Below, one piece after another: positions 1-7,703 of a stretch of DNA of 35,601 bases. Every line of letters starts with the position of its first letter. Within the stretch, counting starts at the first letter, position 1. The position numbers and the translations under genes were made by a program. The DNA is from Pseudoalteromonas sp. TB64 (lineage in GTDB: Bacteria > Pseudomonadota > Gammaproteobacteria > Enterobacterales > Alteromonadaceae), in the NCBI RefSeq assembly GCF_000498095.1, contig NZ_AUTQ01000117.1, positions 5,091-40,691 on the forward strand, written 5' to 3'. The notes beneath the pieces are model-generated. The model was not told where the DNA came from and did no database searches. It saw only the letters and a list, made by a program, of their open reading frames with translations.

Positions 1-175
1 CTGCCGCATTAGAAAAAGCATATAAGGCTAATGGTATTGCAATAACAAAAAGGATAAATGCGAGCTTGCGCCAGCTTTTGTTAATGGGTTTGCTTAGAAG
101 TCGTTGGTGGCGGTTACTAAGATAAAACAGGGATGTAGCAGTAAATAAAATAAGAGAAAGGGTAAGTTGCAACAT
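1..175 (-). CDS. DUF3325-like small membrane protein, partial
   Basis: Reading frame open to the left window edge; the visible 58 residues start at an ATG (complement 173-175). The start MLQLTLSLILFTATSLFYLS forms one membrane segment. A basic loop follows (NRHQRLL...SWRK), then a second hydrophobic segment (LAFILFVIAIPLALYAF). The layout of hydrophobic helix, RHQ-type motif, basic linker and second helix resembles DUF3325 proteins, which are commonly encoded beside TonB-dependent siderophore receptors and PepSY proteins. The divergent TonB receptor at 297 fits this. The family assignment is by eye on a partial protein, and the biochemical role of DUF3325 is unknown to me. Confidence 0.5.
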   Translation of the reverse strand, partial: MLQLTLSLILFTATSLFYLSNRHQRLLSKPINKSWRKLAFILFVIAIPLALYAFSNAA

Positions 176-189
176 AAATTAAAACACTT

Positions 190-208
190 ATTAATGATAT
201 TACTATTC
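190..208. promoter_or_regulatory. Possible Fur box in divergent promoter region
   Basis: The 19-mer starting ATTAATGATATTACTATTC matches the classical Fur consensus GATAATGATAATCATTATC at 12 of 19 positions, with its left half nearly intact. A second AATGATAA-containing half site follows at 211-218. The location between a DUF3325-like gene and a siderophore-type TonB receptor is where iron regulation would be expected. In AT-rich DNA such matches occur by chance, so this is weak support. Confidence 0.25.
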
Positions 209-296
209 TAAATGATAACTAAACTCAATTGCAACAAGTGTGTGTTTGTGCTATTTTTTCGAAAAATAAAACAACTATCCATAAAAGGAAATAACT

Positions 297-2345
297 GTGG
301 TAGCTTCATTTAAGCCTAATAAACTTTCACTAATGATTACAAGCTCTTTGTTATTGGCTCAAAGCAATGCATTTGCTGATGAAACAAGTCGCGAATCAAT
401 AGATACAATTATTGTAACAGGCGAAAAAATCGAAAGGTCACTCAAAGATACGATTACATCGGTTGCAGTGGTAGATAAGTCACTATTAGAAAATGGACAA
501 CTAGGTTCGGTTTCAGAAGCTTTGGCAGAAATGGCAAATGTAGTGGTACTTACTGGAGCCGTGCCAGATATGCGCGGTGTGTCGGGTAATGGTGGTGCAA
601 CAGGTTTTAACTCATTTAGTGGTGGCTCTAAAGCAAGAGTATCAACGCTTGTTGATGGTGTAAGTCAGCCATTTGTAGCTGATTTAACCGGTGATACTGG
701 TTTGTGGGATATAGAGCAAATAGCGGTATACCGTGGACCGCAGTCAACTAGCAATGGTCGTAATAGCATTGGTGGTGCAGTTTATATGACAACCAAAGCA
801 CCAACACAAAATTTTGAAGGTGCTGTACGCGTTGGGTATAGAAATCAAGATAGTTACCTTGATACAGCCGCTGTTGTTTCGGGGGCTTTAATTGAGGATG
901 TATTAGCATTTCGTTTGTCTACTCAATATGTAAATGGTGAAACCTTTAGCAACCCAACGATACATGAAACCAATCCAACAGATAAAAACTTAAATAAGCT
1001 TAATACCAGTAGTACGCGTGCAAAATTACTGTATACCCCAACAACAGATTTAGCTGTACAGCTAACTTACTCTACCTACAGTGAAGAGGGTAATACAGGT
1101 CGTAAGTATTTTGAAGGCGATGAGCCATTTGATTATGTGCCTTTATTTCAGCGCGATATGGATACCCAGTCAGACACGACTCAGGTAAATATTGACTATA
1201 AAATAAATGATAACTTTTCGTTCGATATATTACTCGCATATATGGATTATGATTGGGGCTTCGAAGCATATGAGGCACTTGCCAGTGCTGAGTCTGATAT
1301 TTTTATGGATGAAAAAAATATCACAATTGATAGTAAGTTAAACTTTGGCTTAAATAGTGATTTTTATTCGGGCTTTGTAGGTATTGCTTATTTTGACCGT
1401 AAACAAGACTTTAAAAGCGTTGGCGCAACCAATTATTTTGGTGACGATAGTAGTGACTCTAAAGCAATTTATGGCGAAACAAGCTTTGAGTTAACAAATG
1501 AGCTTACGTTAACAGCGGGGCTGCGAGTTGAGCGTGAAGAACAACTTCGTAATTTTGATATGGCTTTTAGTGGCAGTAGATTAGTTGAGCAATTAGATGA
1601 TTCTAATACGATAAAACTACCTACGTTAGCTATTCAGTATAAAGTAACTAGCGACACGACCTTATCGGCAAGTGCTCGTCGTGGTTATAATGCTGGTGGT
1701 GGTGCCTTAGACTTTGCTGCACAAGAATACTATTACTACGAGCAAGAATCAGTAAATACCTATGAAGTAGGCTCGCGTAGCGTACTAAATAATGGTGATT
1801 TAAATATTAGTGCTAATATTTTTTACAATAACTTTAATGGTTATCAAGCTTTAAGCTCAAGTCGAAAAATCACTAATATTGACGATGCACATAGCTATGG
1901 CTTAGAGCTTGAAGCATATAGCATGTTAGGTGAGCAATGGCAGCTACATGCAGGGTTAGGTTTATTAAAAACTAAAATAGATGAATCAGCGACTTATTCC
2001 GATGCAGTGGGTAACGAATTAAACTCAGCACCAGAAATAACTGCAAGTTTAGGGTTATCGCATTGGTTTACAGACAGCCTAAAGTTAAATGTGAGCGCTA
2101 ATTATGTAGACGATTACTATGGCGATTTAACTAATACAGAAGAGCGTGTTGCCGGAGGTTATACAATTACGCGTGCAACAATAAGCTATAACAGCGATCA
2201 TTGGTTGGTGAGTGCTTTTATTAATAATGCATTAGATGAAGAAGCATTTATGTCGGTTGAACCTGCAAGTGGTCCCTACCCAACGGGTTATGTTGCAGTA
2301 GTGAATCCTCAAACGTTAGGTGCTTCAGTAACGTATCGTTTTTAA
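297..2345 (+). CDS. TonB-dependent siderophore-type outer membrane receptor
   Basis: A 682-residue outer membrane receptor starting at GTG 297, with AGGA at 286-289 as ribosome binding site. A signal peptide covers about residues 1-27 (cleavage near NAFA-DE). A TonB-box-like stretch DTIIVTGEK lies at about 36-44. The plug domain (about 45-175) includes MRGVSGNGG, TLVDGV, VYRGPQST and the IGGAVYMTTKAP plug end. The rest is a 22-strand barrel closing with the terminal aromatic signature VTYRF. Length and plug motifs fit siderophore/iron-chelate receptors rather than the much longer carbohydrate receptors such as the one at 29999. The ligand cannot be read from sequence. The DUF3325-like neighbour supports iron transport. 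Energy would come from TonB-ExbBD, which is not in this window. Confidence 0.88.
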   Translation: MVASFKPNKLSLMITSSLLLAQSNAFADETSRESIDTIIVTGEKIERSLKDTITSVAVVDKSLLENGQLGSVSEALAEMANVVVLTGAVPDMRGVSGNGGATGFNSFSGGSKARVSTLVDGVSQPFVADLTGDTGLWDIEQIAVYRGPQSTSNGRNSIGGAVYMTTKAPTQNFEGAVRVGYRNQDSYLDTAAVVSGALIEDVLAFRLSTQYVNGETFSNPTIHETNPTDKNLNKLNTSSTRAKLLYTPTTDLAVQLTYSTYSEEGNTGRKYFEGDEPFDYVPLFQRDMDTQSDTTQVNIDYKINDNFSFDILLAYMDYDWGFEAYEALASAESDIFMDEKNITIDSKLNFGLNSDFYSGFVGIAYFDRKQDFKSVGATNYFGDDSSDSKAIYGETSFELTNELTLTAGLRVEREEQLRNFDMAFSGSRLVEQLDDSNTIKLPTLAIQYKVTSDTTLSASARRGYNAGGGALDFAAQEYYYYEQESVNTYEVGSRSVLNNGDLNISANIFYNNFNGYQALSSSRKITNIDDAHSYGLELEAYSMLGEQWQLHAGLGLLKTKIDESATYSDAVGNELNSAPEITASLGLSHWFTDSLKLNVSANYVDDYYGDLTNTEERVAGGYTITRATISYNSDHWLVSAFINNALDEEAFMSVEPASGPYPTGYVAVVNPQTLGASVTYRF

Positions 2346-2409
2346 CATGTATTAATCAAGTAGTAAGACAGACTATTAAAATTAAGCAGTAAATTTTAAT
2401 AAATAAAGT

Positions 2410-2434
2410 AGCCCTATTATTTTAGGGCTTTTTG
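2410..2434 (+). terminator. Rho-independent terminator of the TonB receptor
   Basis: A perfect 7-bp stem AGCCCTA (2410-2416) / TAGGGCT (2423-2429), a 6-nt loop and a T-rich tail. It lies 65 bases after the receptor stop and just before the convergent ankyrin gene. Confidence 0.85.
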
Positions 2435-2445
2435 TTGCGTGCAGT

Positions 2446-2970
2446 TTATTTTGCATTATTTACCTGTGCTAATAATTCAATAACTTTTTGTTGACCAAAG
2501 GTTTGTGCAAATTGCTCGGCTGTTTGACCTGCTTTGTTTTGATGCGCGTTATCGCAATCAAGTGATACAAGTGTTTTAGCTATACTAAATTCACCTCTAA
2601 AAATCGCAGCCATAAGCGCTGTGTTGCCTCGGTTATCTTCTAAACAGGCATTAGCACCTAAGTGTAAAAGTGTGTTAACCGACTTTTTATTACCATGGTA
2701 AGTAGCAATCATTAACGCGGTGTAGCCTTTATTGTTGTAGCTGTCGATAGGAATACCAGCATCTACAAATTGCTCTATTACATCGGTATCGTTAGTACGT
2801 GCTGCAGCAAAGTAATAAGCAAATAAGCTTTGGTATTGCTCTTTTACCTGATCTTGTGTTTGTTCACTTGAGGTTTGAGTATTCGTATTTTGTGTAGTAG
2901 CAGTTGATTGAGCATAAGCGCTATTGCCAAAACTTAATAGTAGGGTAAATATAATTAATAAGTTACGCAT
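2446..2970 (-). CDS. Exported ankyrin-repeat protein, catalase partner (AnkB-like)
   Basis: A 174-residue protein with an N-terminal signal peptide (about 1-20, hydrophobic LLIIFTLLLSF, cleavage after AYA). A Gln/Thr-rich linker follows, then about three and a half ankyrin repeats from residue 55. Repeat cores GYTALMIATYHGNKKSV and GNTALMAAIFRGE are visible. It starts at ATG complement 2968-2970 with an AAAGG site upstream. Ankyrin proteins encoded directly after catalase genes are known in Pseudomonas (ankB beside katB), where the ankyrin protein is needed for full catalase activity. Here both proteins carry export signals, so a periplasmic partnership is inferred. A hairpin with a T-tract separates it from the catalase and may reduce its expression. 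Confidence 0.85.
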   Translation of the reverse strand: MRNLLIIFTLLLSFGNSAYAQSTATTQNTNTQTSSEQTQDQVKEQYQSLFAYYFAAARTNDTDVIEQFVDAGIPIDSYNNKGYTALMIATYHGNKKSVNTLLHLGANACLEDNRGNTALMAAIFRGEFSIAKTLVSLDCDNAHQNKAGQTAEQFAQTFGQQKVIELLAQVNNAK

Positions 2971-2983
2971 AAAAATGACCTTT

Positions 2984-3014
2984 AAAAAAGAGGAAGAGAT
3001 TTAATCTCTTCCTC
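2984..3014 (-). terminator. Intergenic terminator/attenuator between catalase and ankyrin genes
   Basis: Read on the minus strand, a perfect 11-bp stem GAGGAAGAGAT / ATCTCTTCCTC (3004-3014 with 2990-3000), a 3-nt loop and then six T residues (2984-2989). It ends only 14 bases before the ankyrin start codon, so read-through rather than complete termination is likely needed for ankyrin expression from the catalase promoter. Confidence 0.8.
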
Positions 3015-3075
3015 ATGGTTGTGGTTGCTTATGTAGCAATTTGTTTAGTTGGAACTATTGTTTTCAACTAACTAC

Positions 3076-4602
3076 TTACAATTTAGCTGCAAGCTGTTTA
3101 ACTACTTTAATGTCGCCTTTTACAGCTTTTGTTAAGCGTGTACCGTACTCAGTATCTGCTTTGTAAAAGTGGCTAAGCATTTTGTGTTTAACATTACTGT
3201 TTTTAACTTTACCTAAATCGCCCGCTAGGTTATTAATTAGGTTTGTACGTTCTTGTTTGCTAAAACCACGGTATATAACACCTGCTTGAGCAAAGTTTTG
3301 CTGCTTTTTAATCGCGGCTTGTTGTACAAAGCCTTTAAGCTCTGTATTACTTCTGCGTGCAATTGGGTTTTCAGCTACGTTTTCTTGGCTTGGCTGGTAA
3401 TTCACATTGCTTGTAGTGTTACCGTAGTTCATTGCGCCGTCTTGGTTGTAATTAACCACTTCAACTTTTGCACGGTTAATTGGCAATTGCTGGTGGTTAG
3501 CACCTAGGCGGTACATTTGTGTATCAGCGTAAGAAAACATACGACCTTGTAATAAGCGGTCTTCTGATGGCTCAATACCAGGAATAATGTTTGCCGGTGC
3601 CATTGCTACTTGTTCCGTAGATTGGAAGAAGTTAGTTGGCATACGGTTTAACGTCATTGTTCCTACTTTAGTTTCTTTAATATCTAACCACATTTTTGTT
3701 GCATCTAACGGGTTGTAATCAAAGTCATCAAGTTGCGATGGATCAAGCGTTTTAATGTACAGATCCCATTTAGGGGAATTGCCTCTGTTTATTTCAGTGT
3801 ATAAATCTTGTGTTAAATGCTGAAAGTTTTGGCTTTGTACTTTTGCCACTTCTTTTGAGTCAAGGTTATCAATGCCTTGCTGGCTTACCCAATGAAACTT
3901 AACGTATTTAACATCGCCCGATTTATTAATCATTTTGTATGCATGTACACCCCAACCGTCCATTTTACGAAGACTTGCTGGTGTACCGTAGTCGCTGTAA
4001 ACCCACGTTAGCATTTGTGTAGAACCTGGTTCATGCGAGAAAAAGTCAAATACACGGTTAGGATCTTGAATGTTATCTACCGGAGATGGTTTTAAAGAGT
4101 GGACCATATCTGGAAATTTAATCGCATCACGAATAAAGAACACAGGTAAGTTATTACCTACTAAATCCCAGTTACCTTGGTCTGTGTAAAACTTAGTTGC
4201 AAAGCCACGCGGGTCGCGCAGTGTTTCTGGACTACCTTTAGAGTGAATTACTGATGAAAAGCGAACAAATACGTCAGTTTCTTTACCTGCTTGTGCAAAC
4301 GGTGCTGCAATTGTTAAATCGTCTAGCTCTTTTGATGCTACAAACACACCGTGTGCGCCAGTACCACGAGCATGCACAACACGCTCAGGAATACGCTCAC
4401 GTGCAAAGCGTTGTAGTTTTTGAATTAGTTGTACGTCTTCTAGTAATACGCTGCCACGTTCGCCAGCCGTAATTGAATTTTGGTTGTCGCCAACAGCTGC
4501 GCCGTTGTCTTTAGTTAACGTAGTCGCTGCGCTTGCCGGTAATGCCATTGCAAGTGCTAGTGCACTTAGTGTTAATTTTGTTTTGTTTATTTGAGTATTC
4601 AT
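3076..4602 (-). CDS. katB: Periplasmic haem catalase (KatB type)
   Basis: A 508-residue monofunctional catalase that breaks hydrogen peroxide into water and oxygen. A signal peptide is visible (LTLSALALAMALPASA, about residues 8-23), so it should act in the periplasm. Family signatures are the distal His in ERVVHARGTGAHG, the distal Asn in LVGNNLPVFF, RFSSV, and the proximal Tyr motif RMFSYADTQMYRLG. Length matches small-subunit clade 3 catalases. The start was placed at complement 4600-4602, not the earlier in-frame ATG at 4614, because GAGGT lies just upstream of the later ATG. The ankyrin gene downstream matches the known katB-ankB arrangement. Peroxide (OxyR) control is expected, but no convincing OxyR site was identified. 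Confidence 0.92.
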   Translation of the reverse strand: MNTQINKTKLTLSALALAMALPASAATTLTKDNGAAVGDNQNSITAGERGSVLLEDVQLIQKLQRFARERIPERVVHARGTGAHGVFVASKELDDLTIAAPFAQAGKETDVFVRFSSVIHSKGSPETLRDPRGFATKFYTDQGNWDLVGNNLPVFFIRDAIKFPDMVHSLKPSPVDNIQDPNRVFDFFSHEPGSTQMLTWVYSDYGTPASLRKMDGWGVHAYKMINKSGDVKYVKFHWVSQQGIDNLDSKEVAKVQSQNFQHLTQDLYTEINRGNSPKWDLYIKTLDPSQLDDFDYNPLDATKMWLDIKETKVGTMTLNRMPTNFFQSTEQVAMAPANIIPGIEPSEDRLLQGRMFSYADTQMYRLGANHQQLPINRAKVEVVNYNQDGAMNYGNTTSNVNYQPSQENVAENPIARRSNTELKGFVQQAAIKKQQNFAQAGVIYRGFSKQERTNLINNLAGDLGKVKNSNVKHKMLSHFYKADTEYGTRLTKAVKGDIKVVKQLAAKL

Positions 4603-5016
4603 TGTCGACCTCATCTATTTAAAAGTGCCGGCAGTGGTGCTGGCTGTTAATCTGTTAACGATAGTATTCATTTTTTTAACTTCGGTAAAACTGATTAATT
4701 AGATTGGTCTGATTTGAAAAACAGATGAAATAATTTAACAGGTGTATGTTTAGAGTTAACACCAATTTTGGTACTACGACCTTAGTCGATATGCATATTA
4801 ATAAAATTGATTAAATACAGAGGTTTTTAATTTTAATTGCGTGTATTTTCACCAAGCTGGTGCGTTTTATACTTACAACGTGTTGACATATCAATTCAAT
4901 AAAGGGAATATGCTCAATCGCTGGGCTTATGCTCATTATTGAGGGTTGCACCAAAATAGTTTTACTAAACTGGTTATACTAGTCGTTAAACTAATTATTA
5001 TTTATAAGGTGGCAAA
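4603..5016. other. Intergenic region between divergent catalase and HAD genes
   Basis: A 414-base AT-rich stretch without a supported gene. It must hold the divergent promoters of the catalase and the HAD phosphatase. A 10-bp palindrome ATATGCATAT lies near 4790, but no recognisable regulator site or terminator was found. Confidence 0.5.
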
Positions 5017-5697
5017 ATGAACACTAAAATTGAGCTTGTAATATTTGATTGTGATGGTGTTGTAATAGACAGCGAAATTTTGAGTGCTCAAGTATTAATT
5101 AATATGCTTGTTGAAAAGGGCGTTGATATTGATCGTGCTTATGTACAGCAACATTTTTTAGGGTGTAACTTTAAAACAGTAAGCCAAAAAATAGCTAACG
5201 CATTTAATGTCACTCTCCCAGAGAGTTTTGAAGGTGATTACCGAGAAGCTCTTTTAAACGAATTTGAAACATCGCTAACCACAACCGATGGTATAAGCGA
5301 TGTACTAAAGAATTTAGCTGTGCCTATTTGTATTGCTACAAGCAGCAGCCCAGCACGCACCGCCAAGGCGTTGAGCGTAGTAAGTTTAAGTAAATACTTT
5401 AGTAATACAGTATTTACGAGCAGTGAAGTAAAGCGCGGTAAACCAGCGCCTGATTTATTTTTACATGCAGCTAAGCAAATGGGTGTAAAACCTAAACATT
5501 GTTTAGTGATTGAAGACAGTAAAGCCGGTGTAAGTGCAGCAATAGATGCAAATATGCAAGTGCTGCATTATAGCGGAGGGCAACATATGCAAGAGGCAAT
5601 TAATCATGTACATAAAGCCTACCCAAATGTTGCTCATTTAACGCATTGGGAACAGTTTTTTAATACTTACCCTATGCTTAAAAGTAGTGATTTTTAA
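5017..5697 (+). CDS. HAD-IA family phosphatase (YieH/phosphoglucomutase-like)
   Basis: A 226-residue haloacid dehalogenase superfamily enzyme. Motif I is FDCDGVVIDSE (nucleophile Asp and acid/base Asp at about residues 9 and 11). Motif II is ATSSS (about 109). Motif III is the Lys in KRGKPAPD (about 140-147), and motif IV is EDSKAGVSAA (about 168-177). The cap inserted after motif I is helical, as in subfamily IA. Such proteins hydrolyse sugar phosphates; the DSE after motif I and GKPAPD resemble YieH/beta-phosphoglucomutase-like members. It stands 216 bases before the mannitol genes on the same strand. A role in sugar-phosphate control in that pathway is possible but not shown. Confidence 0.8.
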   Translation: MNTKIELVIFDCDGVVIDSEILSAQVLINMLVEKGVDIDRAYVQQHFLGCNFKTVSQKIANAFNVTLPESFEGDYREALLNEFETSLTTTDGISDVLKNLAVPICIATSSSPARTAKALSVVSLSKYFSNTVFTSSEVKRGKPAPDLFLHAAKQMGVKPKHCLVIEDSKAGVSAAIDANMQVLHYSGGQHMQEAINHVHKAYPNVAHLTHWEQFFNTYPMLKSSDF

Positions 5698-5717
5698 ATA
5701 TTGATGAAATAAAGAAC

Positions 5718-5733
5718 ACTGTAAATTTACAGT
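5718..5733. repeat. Perfect 16-bp palindrome
   Basis: ACTGTAAATTTACAGT is an exact inverted repeat just after the HAD gene. There is no T-tract, so a terminator is unlikely. It could be a regulator binding site. Arms of the same sequence (CTGTAAA / TTTACAG) recur, spaced by 7 bases, at 15950-15970. Confidence 0.45.
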
Positions 5734-5800
5734 CATTTAAAATTGTTATTTGTAGCCATACACTGACTGGTTCATAAATAGCAAAATATAAGCGTTGTTA

Positions 5801-5820
5801 GTTATTGCTTTAACAATAAC
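5801..5820. promoter_or_regulatory. Operator-like inverted repeat upstream of mannitol operon
   Basis: GTTATTG (5801-5807) and CAATAAC (5814-5820) form a perfect 7-bp inverted repeat with a 6-base spacer, about 95 bases before the permease start. It is a plausible repressor or activator site for the mannitol genes. No regulator gene lies next to it. Confidence 0.3.
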
Positions 5821-5913
5821 AAAACAAATTAAGGAATTACGCGTTTATAACTAAATTATAAAAGGCGCTGTATTTAGGTATTAAATACTTTGCTGTTAAC
5901 AATAGGAAATACC

Positions 5914-7635
5914 ATGGCAACGAGTCCACACACACAATCATTTAAAGATGTAAACGAAGAGCAGCTTCCCGTTGCTAATAACCGATTACACGGTTGGAAA
6001 CATTTTGCTGGGCTGTATGCTGGCGAACATGTTGCGGCTACTGAATTTGTTATTGGTGCAACGTTTGTTGCATTAGGTGCTTCAACCATCGACATTCTAC
6101 TTGGTTTACTAATAGGTAACCTTTTAGCGATGTGTTCTTGGTGGCTTATTACGGCTCCTATAGCAGTAGAAACACGCTTAAGTTTATATAATTACTTAAA
6201 CAAAATTGCTGGTAACTCAATGACCAAGCTCTATAACTGGGCTAATGTGGTTATTTTTAGTGTTATATCGGCCGCCATGATCACGGTATCCTCCACGGCC
6301 GTGCGGTTTTTGTTTGATATACCAGCTCAACTTGATTGGTACCCTAATAGCTTTTGGTTTGTGGCTATTGTTTTAGCGGTAGGCTCTATTGTTGTGTTTG
6401 TTGCGATGTATGGTTTTTCGACGGTTGCTGACTTTTCAAAGCTTTGTGCACCGTGGCTATTTGTTATATTTATTGCAGGCTCGTTCGCGTTATTCCCTGA
6501 GCTTTCAAATCACGTATTAGGTTCTACCTCTCTAACTAGCTTTAGTGACTTTATGACCATAGGAGACTCCTCCATATGGACCGGTACAAATGCCGATGGC
6601 GAAAAAGGTATTGGCTTACTAGAAGTAATTGGTTTTGCATGGGCTGCTAACTCAATTACTCACTTTGGTTTGATTGACATGGCTATTTTTAGATTTGCTA
6701 AACGTAAAAGCTATGGTTTGTTCTCTGGTGTGGGCATGTTTTTTGGTCATTACTTAGCGTGGATCTCTGCCGGTATTATGGGCGCAGGTGTTGCTGTATT
6801 ACTTAAAACAACTATTTCATCGCTTGATCCGGGTGATGTTGCATACCATGCATTAGGCTGGACTGGATTTGTTATTGTAATAATTGCTGGCTGGACTACA
6901 GCTAACGCAAACCTTTACCGCGCTGGTCTTGCAGCACAATCTATATTTGTAAATCAATCACGTGAACGTACAACCGCTATAGTGGGTGTTGTTACGGTGA
7001 TTATTGCGTGTTTCCCATTTGTATTTTCACAAATGCTACCGCTACTAACATACGCAGGCTTATTAGTTGTACCAGTAGGCGGCATTGTGTTTGCTGAGCA
7101 CGTATTGTTTCCTAAAATTGGTTTAACACGTTACTGGGCTAAATATAAAAATATTACCCGCAGCGTACCGGCTATAGCATCTTGGGCGTTAGCGCTTGTG
7201 TTTGGCTTTGGTTTAAACGCCATTGATGTAATGTCATTTTACTACTTGTTTATTCCTACGTGGATTTTCACAATCGTTATTTACACTTTACTTGCTAAAA
7301 AATACGGTGCAGGTGAGGACTATACGAGTGAAATTGCTACCGACGAGCAAGAGTTAAAAGCAATTAAAGAGTACCAAGCAACAGAAGCTAAAGATTTACC
7401 AAAACCGGTAATAGATAGCTCTATGTTTAGTAAGCTGCTTAATGCTATTTCTACTATTTCGTTAATTGTTATTTTTGTATTTGCCAGCCAAGTCATGTTC
7501 TTTAGCGACACAATGAGCATTTATGGTGCGAACAAATCGCAATTCGAAATAATCTGTTTTATCTGTACTGTAATTTACTTTGTAACTGCTTACTGGTCGT
7601 TAAAACGCCATAAAGTATTGAATACAGTATCGTAA
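5914..7635 (+). CDS. NCS1-like (purine/cytosine permease family) transporter, probable mannitol uptake
   Basis: A 573-residue polytopic inner membrane protein with about 12 hydrophobic segments. The start region, HGWKHFAGLYAGEHVAATEF followed by GATFVALGASTIDILLGLLIGN, has the NCS1 layout of a conserved first helix and a glycine-rich second helix. ATG 5914 was chosen over the upstream TTG at 5890 because AGGA (5904-5907) is correctly spaced before it. NCS1 members normally carry nucleobases, hydantoins or thiamine. Here the gene sits directly before mannitol 2-dehydrogenase and fructokinase, and no PTS or ABC polyol transporter is present. Uptake of mannitol or a similar polyol is therefore inferred. 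A long hydrophilic stretch (about residues 470-505) precedes the last two helices. Confidence 0.8.
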   Translation: MATSPHTQSFKDVNEEQLPVANNRLHGWKHFAGLYAGEHVAATEFVIGATFVALGASTIDILLGLLIGNLLAMCSWWLITAPIAVETRLSLYNYLNKIAGNSMTKLYNWANVVIFSVISAAMITVSSTAVRFLFDIPAQLDWYPNSFWFVAIVLAVGSIVVFVAMYGFSTVADFSKLCAPWLFVIFIAGSFALFPELSNHVLGSTSLTSFSDFMTIGDSSIWTGTNADGEKGIGLLEVIGFAWAANSITHFGLIDMAIFRFAKRKSYGLFSGVGMFFGHYLAWISAGIMGAGVAVLLKTTISSLDPGDVAYHALGWTGFVIVIIAGWTTANANLYRAGLAAQSIFVNQSRERTTAIVGVVTVIIACFPFVFSQMLPLLTYAGLLVVPVGGIVFAEHVLFPKIGLTRYWAKYKNITRSVPAIASWALALVFGFGLNAIDVMSFYYLFIPTWIFTIVIYTLLAKKYGAGEDYTSEIATDEQELKAIKEYQATEAKDLPKPVIDSSMFSKLLNAISTISLIVIFVFASQVMFFSDTMSIYGANKSQFEIICFICTVIYFVTAYWSLKRHKVLNTVS

Positions 7636-7703
7636 ATACAGTTTGAGATATTAGTTTCGTATCATAATTTATATTTTATTTTTTGTTTGAGTAAGGCCGC
7701 ACT

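Noticed and set aside
1072..1278. Minus-strand reading frame inside the first TonB receptor
   Set aside because: Antisense shadow of a well-supported gene; no family features. The same applies to the other frames antisense or out of frame with listed genes, such as 3253-3507, 4254-4472, 5874-6095, 9247-9465, 24697-25056 and those inside the GH16 gene.
3041..3079. Second terminator directly after the catalase stop codon
   Set aside because: TAGTTG/CAACTA pairs weakly with a G-U pair, but there is no T-tract in the transcribed direction. The hairpin at 2984-3014 is the convincing one.
4603..4760. OxyR binding site in front of the catalase
   Set aside because: Expected from biology, but no ATAG-N7-CTAT series with correct spacing could be found by eye.
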